DNA from: Streptomyces sp. MspMP-M5
GTDB lineage: Bacteria; Actinomycetota; Actinomycetes; Streptomycetales; Streptomycetaceae
DNA length: 64,000 nucleotides
Assembly (NCBI RefSeq): GCF_000373585.1
Contig: NZ_KB891940.1
Span: 124,001-188,000 of the forward strand
Direction of reading: 5' to 3'
Part shown: positions 8,845 through 17,310 of the stretch, piece after piece
Position numbering within the stretch: position 1 is the first letter of the stretch
How the letters are laid out: each line of letters starts with the position of its first letter
The notes under the pieces: generated by a model
The model's database searches: none
What the model was told of the DNA's origin: nothing
Seen by the model: the letters and a program-made list of their open reading frames with translations, nothing else
Program-made: the position numbers and the translations under genes

Positions 8845-8990
8845 GGAACCAGGTCCTCGCTTCCCTCGCCTGCCGCACCGCGCAGCGCCCTCAGCGCCGC
8901 CTGCTCCCTGAGCAGACCACCAACGAATCCTCCGAGGGCTGCAAGCCCGAAGCCTGCTGCCAGCAGTCCGGTGCGGCTCACTGATCGCAT
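8733..8990 (-). CDS. Small predicted membrane protein overlapping the GNAT gene
   Basis: An 85-residue frame with a strong ribosome site (GAGGAGAGGG) before its ATG. Residues 8-28 (GLLAAGFGLAALGGFVGGLL) form one likely membrane helix or uncleaved signal. The last 37 codons overlap the GNAT gene in another frame and look like uninformative read-through, so only the N-terminal half may matter. I do not recognise a family. The strong ribosome site and hydrophobic helix argue for a real gene; the long overlap argues for caution. Confidence 0.5.
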   Translation of the reverse strand: MRSVSRTGLLAAGFGLAALGGFVGGLLREQAALRALRGAAGEGSEDLVPWAVGSYRSHWTTFQISPSAAAPACSGSSTPSVAKPR

Positions 8991-9087
8991 GGCCCTCTCC
9001 TCGATATGAGGTCTCCGCGTGGATGCGTGCCATACCCGATCGCATCGTATCCACCCGTTACGGGCACGGGTACTGCCAGAAAGCAAA

Positions 9088-9131
9088 GGGCGGGGCGTGT
9101 TCCGGTATCTGTTCCAGAACACGCCCCGCCC
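9088..9131. terminator. Strong inverted repeat downstream of parB
   Basis: Perfect 15-base arms (9088-9102 and 9117-9131) with a 14-base loop, 20 bases beyond the parB stop. It probably ends parAB transcription before the small membrane-protein gene. Confidence 0.8.
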
Positions 9132-9150
9132 ACGAGCCGCAAACGTCAGC

Positions 9151-10245
9151 TCACCGTTCTTCGTCGCTGTCCTCGTCGGGCTTCTTTCCCAGGACGGGGC
9201 CCTCACCCGGAGCCAGGGTTCCCAGAATCCGCTCCAGGTCTTCCATCGAGGCGAACTCGACGACGATCTTTCCCTTCTTCTGGCCAAGATCGACCTTCAC
9301 CCGGGTTTCGAATCGGTCGGACAGACGGGAGGCGAGACCGGTGAGCGCGGGGGAGACCCGAGCGCCCGCCCGGGGCTTCTTCGCCGTGCCGGCACTCTTG
9401 GGGCCGGCCCCCATGAGCGTCACGATCTCTTCGACCGAACGGACCGACAGCCCCTCCGCCACGATCCGGCGCGCCAGGTTGTCCTGCTCCTCATGGTCTT
9501 CCACAGAGAGCAGCGCCCGGGCATGCCCGGCGGAGAGCACCCCCGCCGCGACCCGCTTCTGTACGGACGGCGAGAGCTTCAGCAGCCGCAGTGTGTTGGT
9601 GACCTGGGGACGCGAACGCCCGATCCGGTCGGCCAGCTCGTCGTGCGTGCACTTGAAGTCCTGCAGCAACTGGTCGTAGGCAGCGGCCTCTTCCAGCGGG
9701 TTCAGCTGCGCCCGGTGCAGATTCTCCAGAAGCGCGTCGAGCAGCAGTCGCTCGTCTTCCGTGGCCCGCACAATCGCGGGGATCTTCTCCAGGCCGGCTT
9801 CTCGGCAGGCCCGCCAGCGCCGCTCACCCATGATGAGCTCATAGCGCTCCGGTGCCGTCTGGCGAACCACCACCGGCTGGAGCAGGCCCACCTCCTTGAT
9901 GGACGTGACCAGTTCGGCGAGGGCGTCCTCGTCGAAGACCTCTCGCGGCTGCCGCGGGTTCGGCCGGACCGCGTCCAGCGGCACCTCGGCGAAGTGCGCA
10001 CCGGCCACCTCTGCCGGGACACCACCCGTGCTCTCCGCCTCGCCCGGTGTTTCACGTGAAACACCGGGTGTCGGCAGCGAAGCCACCTTGGCGGCCGCCA
10101 CTCCTCGGTCAGGAGCCAGAACCGGTACGGACGACGGCGACGTCGACCCCCTTCCCACCGCCGGCGCGGACGGATCCGTGCCCTGCGGTGCCGCGGGGAT
10201 CAGCGCACCGAGCCCGCGGCCCAGCCCTCTACGTCGTTCACTCAC
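9151..10245 (-). CDS. parB: Chromosome partition protein ParB
   Basis: A 364-residue CTP-dependent DNA clamp that binds parS and spreads around the origin. It starts MSERRRGLGRGLGALIP, the usual N-terminus. A linker of about 70 residues follows. The ParB/Srx domain begins near residue 95 with VRPNPRQPREVFDEDAL and contains the CTP-binding GERRWRACREAG. A helix-turn-helix region around HDELADRIGRSRPQVTNTLRLL and a C-terminal dimerisation domain complete it. Its start overlaps the parA stop by four bases. Its own linker is translated across a perfect parS site. Confidence 0.97.
   Translation of the reverse strand: MSERRRGLGRGLGALIPAAPQGTDPSAPAVGRGSTSPSSVPVLAPDRGVAAAKVASLPTPGVSRETPGEAESTGGVPAEVAGAHFAEVPLDAVRPNPRQPREVFDEDALAELVTSIKEVGLLQPVVVRQTAPERYELIMGERRWRACREAGLEKIPAIVRATEDERLLLDALLENLHRAQLNPLEEAAAYDQLLQDFKCTHDELADRIGRSRPQVTNTLRLLKLSPSVQKRVAAGVLSAGHARALLSVEDHEEQDNLARRIVAEGLSVRSVEEIVTLMGAGPKSAGTAKKPRAGARVSPALTGLASRLSDRFETRVKVDLGQKKGKIVVEFASMEDLERILGTLAPGEGPVLGKKPDEDSDEER
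10049..10062. promoter_or_regulatory. parS site inside parB, extended palindrome
   Basis: Perfect GTTTCACGTGAAAC. Symmetry extends six further bases each side, giving a 26-base palindrome (10043-10068). It is translated as GVSRETP in the ParB linker. Confidence 0.93.
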
Positions 10246-11312
10246 TGAGTCCCCTCCGAGATGCTGTGCTGTGCTTGGTAGTTCACACTCAGGCCCTGCT
10301 CCCCGGACTGCGAAACCCCCCGCAGCGCAATCTCTCTGGCCGCTTCGAGATACGAGAGCGCGCCACTGGATCCCGGGTCATAGGTGAGCACCGTCTGGCC
10401 ATAGCTGGGTGCCTCCGAGATGCGTACCGAGCGGGGGATGCTCGTCCGGAGCACTTCCTTGCCGAAGTGGCTGCGCACCTCATCGGCGACCTGCGAGGCC
10501 AGGCGGGTACGTCCGTCGTACATGGTGAGCAGGATCGTCGAGACATGGAGCTTGGTGTTGAGATGCCCACGCACCAGCTCGACGTTCCGCAGCAACTGCC
10601 CCAGGCCCTCCAGCGCGTAGTACTCGCACTGGATCGGAATCAGCACTTCGGCGCCGGCGACCAGCGCATTGACGGTCAGCAGGCCGAGCGAGGGCGGGCA
10701 GTCGATGAGGATGTAGTCCAGCGGCTGTTCATACGCCTGGATGGCGCGGTCCAGCCGGCTTTCGCGTGCCACCAGCGAGACCAGCTCGATCTCGGCACCG
10801 GCCAGGTCAATGGTGGCGGGGGCGCAGAAGAGCCCCTCCACCTCCACCACCGGCTGCACGACGTCGGCGAGTGGCTTGCTCTCGACCAGCACGTCATAGA
10901 TGGACGGCACTTCGGCGTGATGGTCGATCCCCAGGGCCGTCGACGCATTGCCCTGCGGGTCGAGGTCGATCACCAGCACCCGGGCTCCGTGCAGGGCCAG
11001 CGAAGCCGCGAGGTTCACGGTGGTGGTGGTCTTACCGACCCCGCCCTTCTGATTGGCGACCACGATGACCCGGGTCTCCTCAGGACGGGGCAGCCCCTCG
11101 CCTGCGCGGCCCATCGCGCCTACCGCCAGCTGCGCTGCGCGACCTACCGGTGTGTTGTCCATCAGGGGGGGCGTTTCACGTGAAACGTCGTCCCCGAACG
11201 ACTCGTTGCGGGGACCGGGGACCGGATCGGTCATCGGTCCCGCGATGTTGGCGTCGGACCGCAAGGATTCACTCTCCTCGACATCAGGCTCACAATGGTG
11301 AGAGCCTGCCAT
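10242..11312 (-). CDS. parA: Chromosome partition ATPase ParA
   Basis: A 356-residue deviant-Walker ATPase that works with ParB in origin segregation. The deviant Walker A motif KGGVGKTTTT follows VIVVANQ near residue 90. Walker B (YILIDCPPSLG) and the other ParA motifs follow. I chose the ATG at 11312 (MAGSHHCEPDVEESES). The frame is open back to a GTG at 11474 that lies inside a parS site, and that longer form would only add low-complexity sequence. The N-terminal extension contains a VSRET segment encoded by another parS site. Confidence 0.95.
   Translation of the reverse strand: MAGSHHCEPDVEESESLRSDANIAGPMTDPVPGPRNESFGDDVSRETPPLMDNTPVGRAAQLAVGAMGRAGEGLPRPEETRVIVVANQKGGVGKTTTTVNLAASLALHGARVLVIDLDPQGNASTALGIDHHAEVPSIYDVLVESKPLADVVQPVVEVEGLFCAPATIDLAGAEIELVSLVARESRLDRAIQAYEQPLDYILIDCPPSLGLLTVNALVAGAEVLIPIQCEYYALEGLGQLLRNVELVRGHLNTKLHVSTILLTMYDGRTRLASQVADEVRSHFGKEVLRTSIPRSVRISEAPSYGQTVLTYDPGSSGALSYLEAAREIALRGVSQSGEQGLSVNYQAQHSISEGTQ
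11173..11186. promoter_or_regulatory. parS site inside parA
   Basis: Perfect GTTTCACGTGAAAC, translated as VSRET in the ParA N-terminal extension. Confidence 0.93.
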
Positions 11313-11615
11313 GCTTTCGGCATCGCGAACCAGTGAGGTCCGTTCTCCTGTGGATGAACCCGCTTCTGTGGATACTTTCGTGACCCGTGTGGGTTTCCTG
11401 TCGTGCGGCTCGGCAGCCGCACGACCGCGGCTGATGATCCCTTGCAGCAGAGAACGACGTTTCACGTGAAACACGATGCCAGCGCCGCGTCCGATTAAGC
11501 CGCGACACTCCGTCTTGTGGCTTTTTGTAGCGCCTGCGGAATTCGCCCTATCCGCTCTTCAGCGGACCTTTTTGCCCGCCCTAGAGAAACAGGCCGGAAT
11601 TCTCCCGCAGGGCGG
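11313..11615. other. Gap between rsmG and parA
   Basis: About 300 bases holding the upstream region of the leftward parAB operon and a perfect parS. I see no convincing gene. An open frame continuous with parA covers 11313-11474 and could extend ParA if translation began at the GTG inside the parS site. Confidence 0.6.
11459..11472. promoter_or_regulatory. parS site upstream of parA
   Basis: Perfect GTTTCACGTGAAAC, about 150 bases upstream of the chosen parA start. ParB bound here could influence parAB transcription. Confidence 0.93.
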
Positions 11616-12341
11616 TCAGCGTCGGCGCCCCCTCGACGGCCGGCTGGTGCGCGCCGCTTTCGCCCGCTTCGCGGCAAAGCGCACCCCACCGGGGCTCTCG
11701 CCCACCTCGACACGCACCACGGTCGACGGCGGATCCACCACGCCCTCGCCAACATGCAGGACCGACGTGTCCACCACGCCGAGCTTGCTCAGCGCGGCCC
11801 TGGCCGCCTTGAGCTCCTCCTCCGCGGTGTCTCCCTTGAGCGCCAGCATCTCTCCGTAGGGACGCAGCAGCGGCACTCCCCAACCGGCCAGCCGATCGAG
11901 CGGCGCGACGGCCCGCGCGGTCACCACATGCACCTGCGGAAGCTTGCCCATGACCTCTTCCGCACGCCCCCGCACGACCGTGACGTGATCCAGCCCGAGC
12001 AGCTCGACGACCTCCTGGAGGAAGTTCGTCCGCCGCAGCAGCGGCTCCAGCAGCGTGATCTTGAGATCCGGGCGCACCAGCGCCAGCGGAATGCCGGGCA
12101 GCCCAGCGCCCGACCCCACGTCGCACACCGAGACGCCCTCCGGGACCACCTCGGAGAGCACCGCGCAGTTCAGCAGGTGCCGCTCCCACAGCCGCGGCAC
12201 CTCGCGCGGCCCGATCAGCCCGCGCTTCACGCCCACGTCGGCGAGCAGTTCGCCGTACCGCACGGCCTCCGCAAAGCGCTCGCCGAAAACCTCCTGCGCC
12301 GCTTTCGGCGCGGGAGGGAGCTCCGCTGATGCCTCCGTCAC
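11616..12341 (-). CDS. rsmG: 16S rRNA (guanine-N7) methyltransferase RsmG (GidB)
   Basis: A 241-residue SAM-dependent methyltransferase that modifies G527 of 16S rRNA; its loss gives low-level streptomycin resistance in bacteria. The SAM motif VCDVGSGAGLPGIPLALVRPD and motif ITLLEPLLRR are clear. The start is the GTG at 12341 behind GGAAGGGCGG; the frame is open to 12407. A terminator precedes it on the same strand, so it probably has its own promoter. The Arg/Lys-rich C-terminus is typical of actinobacterial forms. Confidence 0.95.
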   Translation of the reverse strand: MTEASAELPPAPKAAQEVFGERFAEAVRYGELLADVGVKRGLIGPREVPRLWERHLLNCAVLSEVVPEGVSVCDVGSGAGLPGIPLALVRPDLKITLLEPLLRRTNFLQEVVELLGLDHVTVVRGRAEEVMGKLPQVHVVTARAVAPLDRLAGWGVPLLRPYGEMLALKGDTAEEELKAARAALSKLGVVDTSVLHVGEGVVDPPSTVVRVEVGESPGGVRFAAKRAKAARTSRPSRGRRR

Positions 12342-12422
12342 GGGAACCGCCCTTCCTCTGGACTGCTTTTCCTGCCGGGAACCCGGCGTTACGACCGGGG
12401 ATAACACAGAAGGCTGACAAGT

Positions 12423-12454
12423 TTTGGCCCCGCCTGCGAGCAGACGGGGCCAAA
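12423..12454 (-). terminator. Terminator of the rnpA-yidD-yidC-jag operon
   Basis: Perfect 10-base arms (12423-12432 and 12445-12454), followed on the leftward transcript by AAAAC. It lies between the jag stop and the rsmG start. Confidence 0.75.
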
Positions 12455-12474
12455 GAAAAACCGAGCGCGAAGCG

Positions 12475-12981
12475 TCAGGCCGGGAGGACCACCACGCGGC
12501 GCTGCGGCTCCTCGCCCTCGGACTCGCTCCGGAGCCCGGCCGCGGCCACCGCGTCGTGCACGACCTTGCGCTCGAACGGCGTCATCGGGTCGAGCTTCAC
12601 CGGCTGACCGGTGCTCTTGGCTTCCTCCGCCGCGCTCGCGCCGACCTTCGCAAGCTCCTCGCGCTTCTGCGCCCGGAAGCCGGCGACGTCCAGCATCAGA
12701 CGACTGCGGTCACCGGTCTCGCGGTGCACCGCCAGTCGCGTCAGCTCCTGGAGCGCCTCCAGCACCTCACCGTCCCGGCCGACCAGCTTCTGCAGATCAC
12801 GGCTGTCCGAGTCACCGATGATCGACACCGAGGCGCGGTCCGCCTCCACGTCCATGTCGATGTCACCGTCGAGGTCCGCGATGTCCAGCAGACCTTCGAG
12901 GTAGTCGGCCGCGATCTCGCCTTCCTGCTCCAGGCGGGACAGGGTGTCGGCGCCCTTGGTGCCAGGGGTCGTGTCCGTCAC
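12475..12981 (-). CDS. jag: Jag/KhpB (EloR) RNA-binding protein
   Basis: A 168-residue cytoplasmic protein with a KH domain (about 50-110, containing LVGRDGEVLEALQELTRLAV) and an R3H domain (about 110-160) ending DPMTPFERKVVHDAV. The N-terminal Jag_N domain of Firmicutes is absent, as usual in actinobacteria. It lies 14 bases after yidC in the same operon. Relatives bind RNA and affect cell elongation and envelope biogenesis. Confidence 0.92.
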   Translation of the reverse strand: MTDTTPGTKGADTLSRLEQEGEIAADYLEGLLDIADLDGDIDMDVEADRASVSIIGDSDSRDLQKLVGRDGEVLEALQELTRLAVHRETGDRSRLMLDVAGFRAQKREELAKVGASAAEEAKSTGQPVKLDPMTPFERKVVHDAVAAAGLRSESEGEEPQRRVVVLPA

Positions 12982-12995
12982 GTAAGGACTCCTTC

Positions 12996-14117
12996 TTACT
13001 TCTTGGACGGGTGCTTGGGGCGCTGCTGGCCCTTGCGCTGCCCGGACTTGGTGTTACGGGATCCTGAGGCGTCGCCGTCCTTGGCGGGCGTACCACCCTT
13101 GCCCTTGGCTTCCTGCTCGTCGGTGCTCTTCGACGCCGATGAACTCGCCCGGGTGCGGTTCTGCGCGGCCCCGGCCGGCGCGGGAGCGCCGGACTGTCGC
13201 TTGGCCTTCGTCTGCCGCTTGGGCTGCTGGCGGTTCTGGCGCGCCTCCTCGGCGGCCTTCTTCGCCGCGACCTCGGCGGGGCTTTCGACGATCTTGCCCT
13301 GGGCGCGCAGCCGCTCCTGACGCTCGGTGTACGCCTTGCTGCCCGGGGTGGGGTTACGGCGGATCACGTACATCTGCTGACCCATGGTCCACACGTTGGT
13401 GGTCAGCCAGTACACGAGGACACCGACGGGGAAGTTGATGCCGAAGACGGCGAACATGACCGGGAAGACGTACATCAGCATCTTCTGCTGCTGCATGAAC
13501 GGCGTCTTCACCGTCAGGTCGACGTTCTTCGTCATCAGCTGGCGCTGGGTGTAGAACTGCGACGCCGACATCAGGATGATCATGATGACCGTGACCACGC
13601 GGACATCGGTCACCGAGGCGCCCAGGCTCTGGATCTTCGCCGCGGTGTCCATGAACTTCGCCGCGAGCGGGGCACCGAAGATGTGCGCCTTCTGCGCGCT
13701 CGCCAGCAGCGTCGGGTCGATGAAGCCGACGGTCTTGTTCTGCGCGATGTGGCTGAGGACCTGGTACAGGGAGATGAAGAACGGGGACTGCGCCAGGATC
13801 GGGAGACAGCTCGAGAGCGGGTTGGTGCCCGACTCCTTGTAGAGCTTCATCATCTCTTCGGACTGGCGCTGCTTGTCGCTCTTGTAGCGCTCCTGGATCG
13901 CCTTCATCTTCGGCTGGAGCGCCTGCATGTTCCGCGTCGACTTGATCTGCTTCACAAAGAGCGGGATCAGGCAGATGCGGATCAGCACCACCAGCGAGAC
14001 GATGGCCAGGCCCCACGCCGCGCCACTGTTCGGATCGAAGATCAAGCTGTAGAACGAGTGGAACTGGACGATGATCCAGGACACTGCGTAATAAAGGGGA
14101 CTGAGGATCGTGTCCAC
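12996..14117 (-). CDS. yidC: Membrane protein insertase YidC
   Basis: A 373-residue Oxa1/YidC/Alb3 insertase. The first membrane segment is near residues 1-25, followed by the hydrophilic-groove helix region with NMQALQPKMKAIQERYKSDK, and further helices at about 95-240. The conserved insertase loop GTNPLSSCLPILAQSPFFI is near residue 95. The tail from about 270 is long, basic and Lys/Arg/Gln-rich, suitable for ribosome contact. It inserts membrane proteins alone or with SecYEG. It is in an operon with yidD and jag. Confidence 0.96.
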   Translation of the reverse strand: MDTILSPLYYAVSWIIVQFHSFYSLIFDPNSGAAWGLAIVSLVVLIRICLIPLFVKQIKSTRNMQALQPKMKAIQERYKSDKQRQSEEMMKLYKESGTNPLSSCLPILAQSPFFISLYQVLSHIAQNKTVGFIDPTLLASAQKAHIFGAPLAAKFMDTAAKIQSLGASVTDVRVVTVIMIILMSASQFYTQRQLMTKNVDLTVKTPFMQQQKMLMYVFPVMFAVFGINFPVGVLVYWLTTNVWTMGQQMYVIRRNPTPGSKAYTERQERLRAQGKIVESPAEVAAKKAAEEARQNRQQPKRQTKAKRQSGAPAPAGAAQNRTRASSSASKSTDEQEAKGKGGTPAKDGDASGSRNTKSGQRKGQQRPKHPSKK

Positions 14118-14120
14118 GAA

Positions 14121-14438
14121 TCAGGCTCCTTGGGCGTTGGGCTGAGTCTCGGGCTGGGCGACAGGCTCAGGGACGGTGGGCCCGCCCAGGCGGCTCCTCA
14201 GCCGCTGATGCCAAACCGGACGCTTCCGGGGAGGGACGTGGTCGACGCCACCGAGCGACCACGGATTGCACCGCAGGATGCGCCAGGCGGTAAGCGCAGT
14301 CCCCTTCACTGCGCCGTGCCGGTCGATGGCCGTGTAGCCATAGTGCGAACACGACGGGTAGTACTTGCAGACCGGGCCCAGCAAGGGGCTGATGGTCCAC
14401 TGGTAGATCTTGATCAAAAGCAGCAGCGGGTACTTCAC
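14121..14438 (-). CDS. yidD: Membrane protein insertion efficiency factor YidD
   Basis: A 105-residue peripheral protein with the family core YQWTISPLLGPVCKYYPSCS, HYGYTAI and ILRCNPWSLGGVDHVP. The GTG at 14438 behind GGGAGCG overlaps the rnpA stop (GTGA), indicating coupled translation. The frame extends to 14489, but that would add only an Arg-rich stretch inside rnpA. YidD assists YidC-dependent insertion. Confidence 0.93.
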   Translation of the reverse strand: MKYPLLLLIKIYQWTISPLLGPVCKYYPSCSHYGYTAIDRHGAVKGTALTAWRILRCNPWSLGGVDHVPPRKRPVWHQRLRSRLGGPTVPEPVAQPETQPNAQGA

Positions 14439-14893
14439 TGTGCGCTCCCTCCCGGGTCCCGTCCGGGTTTCCCGGGGCCGGCGGCGCACCCGCCGTCGGT
14501 CACCGCCCCGGTGGGATTGCAGCCTTTCGGCGCCCCTCCCAGCAGCCGCGCCAAGGCGGCGTCCAGGTCGCGGGCCAGCTGGTCGTACTCCGCCGTGCCC
14601 GCGCCGGGCAGGGCCCGTACGACAACCAGGCTACCGGCGGGCAGCCGGTCCAGCCGATCGCGCACGAGATGGCGCAGTCTCCGCTTGACCTTGTTGCGGA
14701 CGACCGCGGCGCCAACCGCCTTGCTCACGACGAAACCCGCACGCGCCGGGGGAACACTTTCCCCCGCTGCGTGCGGGTCCGTTGCACCGCTACGACAATG
14801 CACGACAAGGAGCGGGCGACCAGCCCTGCGTCCCCGGCGTACCGCGGTCGCGAAGTCCTCGCGCCGCCTCAGCCGATTTTCGGTAGGCAGCAC
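14435..14893 (-). CDS. rnpA: Ribonuclease P protein component
   Basis: A 152-residue basic protein of the RNase P holoenzyme, which matures tRNA 5' ends. It begins MLPTENRLRRREDFATAVRRG. The RNR motif region reads VVRNKVKRRLRHLVRDRL near residues 64-81. The start is GTG. It lies 22 bases after rpmH, the universal pairing, and overlaps yidD. A Gly/Pro-rich tail of about 30 residues is not conserved in the family. Confidence 0.95.
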   Translation of the reverse strand: MLPTENRLRRREDFATAVRRGRRAGRPLLVVHCRSGATDPHAAGESVPPARAGFVVSKAVGAAVVRNKVKRRLRHLVRDRLDRLPAGSLVVVRALPGAGTAEYDQLARDLDAALARLLGGAPKGCNPTGAVTDGGCAAGPGKPGRDPGGSAQ

Positions 14894-14916
14894 GTCATGG
14901 ACCTAGGTCGGGCTGC

Positions 14917-15054
14917 TCAGGCCGACAGGCGGGCGCGACCCTTGCTGCGGCGCGACGCGAGAATCGCGCGGCCGGCACGGGTCCGCATGCGCAGACGGAA
15001 GCCGTGGGTCTTCGCGCGACGGCGGTTGTTCGGCTGGAAGGTGCGCTTGCTCAC
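14917..15054 (-). CDS. rpmH: 50S ribosomal protein L34
   Basis: A 45-residue protein beginning MSKRTFQPNNRRRAKTHGFR, the invariant L34 signature, and ending SKGRARLSA. It starts with GTG and opens the leftward rpmH-rnpA-yidD-yidC-jag operon. Length and sequence are standard. Confidence 0.98.
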   Translation of the reverse strand: MSKRTFQPNNRRRAKTHGFRLRMRTRAGRAILASRRSKGRARLSA

Positions 15055-15429
15055 TCGGGGGCTCCAGAAATCTTGCTGTCTCGGAAAGACAGATGTGTGG
15101 GGCGTCGACTGGCTGTCACCGTGCGCCCACGAGTAGCTCGCCACGCCCGAGTGCACCGCTACACGACCACGAGAGCGCGATCTTTGCCCATCGGAGGCAG
15201 GCGGCAGCAGCCATCGACAACTCGACCTGGTCACGGTACGCGGGGCTACGCCATCCGGTCAAACCAGCTCCCGGACGGTGCGGAGAGCCCCTGCCAGGAC
15301 ACACTATGCACAGCCTGTGGACAACAACTTGAATCCCCAGGCCCGCCCTGACTACCGTGGCTGAACTCCATTTCCTTCCCGCCCGTCCTGAGAATCACAC
15401 ATTCGTGGGACTGTGAGAGAGCGTGCCCT
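15055..15429. promoter_or_regulatory. Divergent promoter region of rpmH and dnaA
   Basis: A 375-base gap with no gene. It holds leftward signals for rpmH and rightward signals for dnaA. A perfect DnaA box (TGTGGACAA, 15316-15324) lies about 105 bases before the dnaA start, consistent with autoregulation of dnaA. Individual -10/-35 elements could not be assigned with confidence. Confidence 0.7.
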
Positions 15430-17310
15430 GTGGCTGATGTACCTGCCGATCTTGCCGCAGTGTGGCCACGCGTACTCGATCACCTCTTGCGGGCCGACGC
15501 CGACGGCCTCAAGCCCAAGGACCAGGACTGGCTCAAGCGCACCCAGCCCCTGGCGCTGGTCGCGGACACCGCGCTGCTCGCCGTCCCCAACGAGTTCGCC
15601 AAGGGCGTGCTCGAGGGCCGGCTCGCGCCGCTGATCGGGGAGGCGCTCAGCCATGAGTGCGGACGGCCGATCCGGATCGCGATCACCGTCGACGACTCCT
15701 CCGAGGAGCCCGCGGCCCAGCCGCCCGCACCCCCGCAGCAGCACCCCCAGCACCAGCAGCACCAGCCGCCGCAGCACGACGCGTACGACGGCTACGACGG
15801 GCGGCACGACTCCCGCCAGGGTTACGGGCACCAGGGCGACGACCTGCCCAGCGTCCGCCCCGCCTACCCCGACTACCCGCAACCGCGCCACGAGCCCGGC
15901 GCCTGGCCGCAGCACTCCCGCACCGACGCGGTCGGCCCGCGCGAGGAGTACGGCGGCTGGCAGCAACAGCAGCTCGGCGGCTACCCCGACCGCGAGACGA
16001 CCACGGAACAGTGGCGCGAGCCCTACGGCTCCTCGCCGCCCCCGCATCTCCAGCAGCACCAGAACGACTACCGGGCACAGGGGCCCGACCGCAGCGGGCC
16101 GCGGCCCTCGGACGGCCCGCGCTCCCCGTATGAGCAGCAGCGCCGTGAGCTCCCGGACCTGCCGCCCCCCGGTCCCGGCGGCCGTCCGGGCGGTCCCGGT
16201 TCGCCGCCGCCACCGCCCAGCGGCGCCCCCGGCCCGCTCGCCGCGCAGCCCGCGCCGGCGACCGGCCCCGGCGAACCGACCGCGCGACTGAACCCGAAGT
16301 ACCTCTTCGACACCTTCGTCATCGGTGCCTCCAACCGCTTCGCGCACGCCGCGGCGGTGGCGGTCGCCGAGGCGCCGGCCAAGGCGTACAACCCCCTCTT
16401 CATCTACGGGGAGTCGGGCCTGGGCAAGACCCACCTGCTGCATGCCATCGGGCACTACGCCCGCAGTCTCTATCCCGGCACCCGGGTGCGGTACGTGAGC
16501 TCGGAGGAGTTCACCAACGAGTTCATCAACTCCATCCGCGACGGCAAGGCGGACGCGTTCCGCAAGCGCTATCGGGACATGGACATCCTGCTCGTCGACG
16601 ACATCCAGTTCCTGGCGAGCAAGGAGTCGACGCAGGAGGAGTTCTTCCACACCTTCAACACCCTGCACAACGCCAACAAGCAGATCGTGCTCTCCAGCGA
16701 CCGGCCGCCCAAGCAGCTGGTCACCCTGGAGGACCGGCTGCGCAACCGCTTCGAGTGGGGGCTGATCACGGACGTCCAGCCGCCGGAGCTGGAGACCCGG
16801 ATCGCGATCCTCCGCAAGAAGGCGGTGCAGGAGCAGCTGAACGCGCCGCCGGAGGTGCTGGAGTTCATCGCGTCCCGGATCTCGCGCAACATCCGCGAGC
16901 TGGAGGGCGCGCTGATCCGGGTCACCGCGTTCGCCTCGCTCAACCGGCAGCCGGTGGACCTCGGGCTCACCGAGATCGTGCTGAAGGACCTGATCCCCGG
17001 CGGTGAGGACACCGCGCCGGAGATCACCGCGACCGCGATCATGGCCTCGACCGCCGACTACTTCGGGCTGACCGTGGACGACCTGTGCGGCTCCTCGCGC
17101 AGCCGGGTGCTGGTGACGGCCCGCCAGATCGCGATGTACCTGTGCCGGGAGCTCACCGATCTCTCGCTGCCGAAGATCGGCGCGCAGTTCGGTGGCCGCG
17201 ACCACACGACGGTGATGCACGCCGACCGCAAGATCCGCGCGCTGATGGCCGAGCGGCGCTCCATCTACAACCAGGTCACCGAGCTGACCAACCGCATCAA
17301 GAACGGCTGA
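15430..17310 (+). CDS. dnaA: Chromosomal replication initiator DnaA
   Basis: A 626-residue initiator. Domain I covers about residues 1-90. Domain II is a very long Pro/Gln/Asp/His-rich linker (about 95-285), characteristic of Streptomyces DnaA and longer than in most bacteria. The AAA+ domain III starts around LNPKYLFDTFVIGASNRFAH, with Walker A GESGLGKTHLL and Walker B ILLVDDIQFL. The DNA-binding domain IV ends with the signature FGGRDHTTVMHADRKI. The GTG at 15430 follows a GAGAGAG site. The adjacent dnaA-dnaN gap is the origin it acts on. Confidence 0.98.
   Translation: MADVPADLAAVWPRVLDHLLRADADGLKPKDQDWLKRTQPLALVADTALLAVPNEFAKGVLEGRLAPLIGEALSHECGRPIRIAITVDDSSEEPAAQPPAPPQQHPQHQQHQPPQHDAYDGYDGRHDSRQGYGHQGDDLPSVRPAYPDYPQPRHEPGAWPQHSRTDAVGPREEYGGWQQQQLGGYPDRETTTEQWREPYGSSPPPHLQQHQNDYRAQGPDRSGPRPSDGPRSPYEQQRRELPDLPPPGPGGRPGGPGSPPPPPSGAPGPLAAQPAPATGPGEPTARLNPKYLFDTFVIGASNRFAHAAAVAVAEAPAKAYNPLFIYGESGLGKTHLLHAIGHYARSLYPGTRVRYVSSEEFTNEFINSIRDGKADAFRKRYRDMDILLVDDIQFLASKESTQEEFFHTFNTLHNANKQIVLSSDRPPKQLVTLEDRLRNRFEWGLITDVQPPELETRIAILRKKAVQEQLNAPPEVLEFIASRISRNIRELEGALIRVTAFASLNRQPVDLGLTEIVLKDLIPGGEDTAPEITATAIMASTADYFGLTVDDLCGSSRSRVLVTARQIAMYLCRELTDLSLPKIGAQFGGRDHTTVMHADRKIRALMAERRSIYNQVTELTNRIKNG

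Noticed and set aside
11313..11474. 54-codon upstream extension of parA
   Set aside because: It begins at a GTG inside a parS palindrome and adds low-complexity sequence; the ATG at 11312 gives the expected N-terminus. I kept it as an alternative only.
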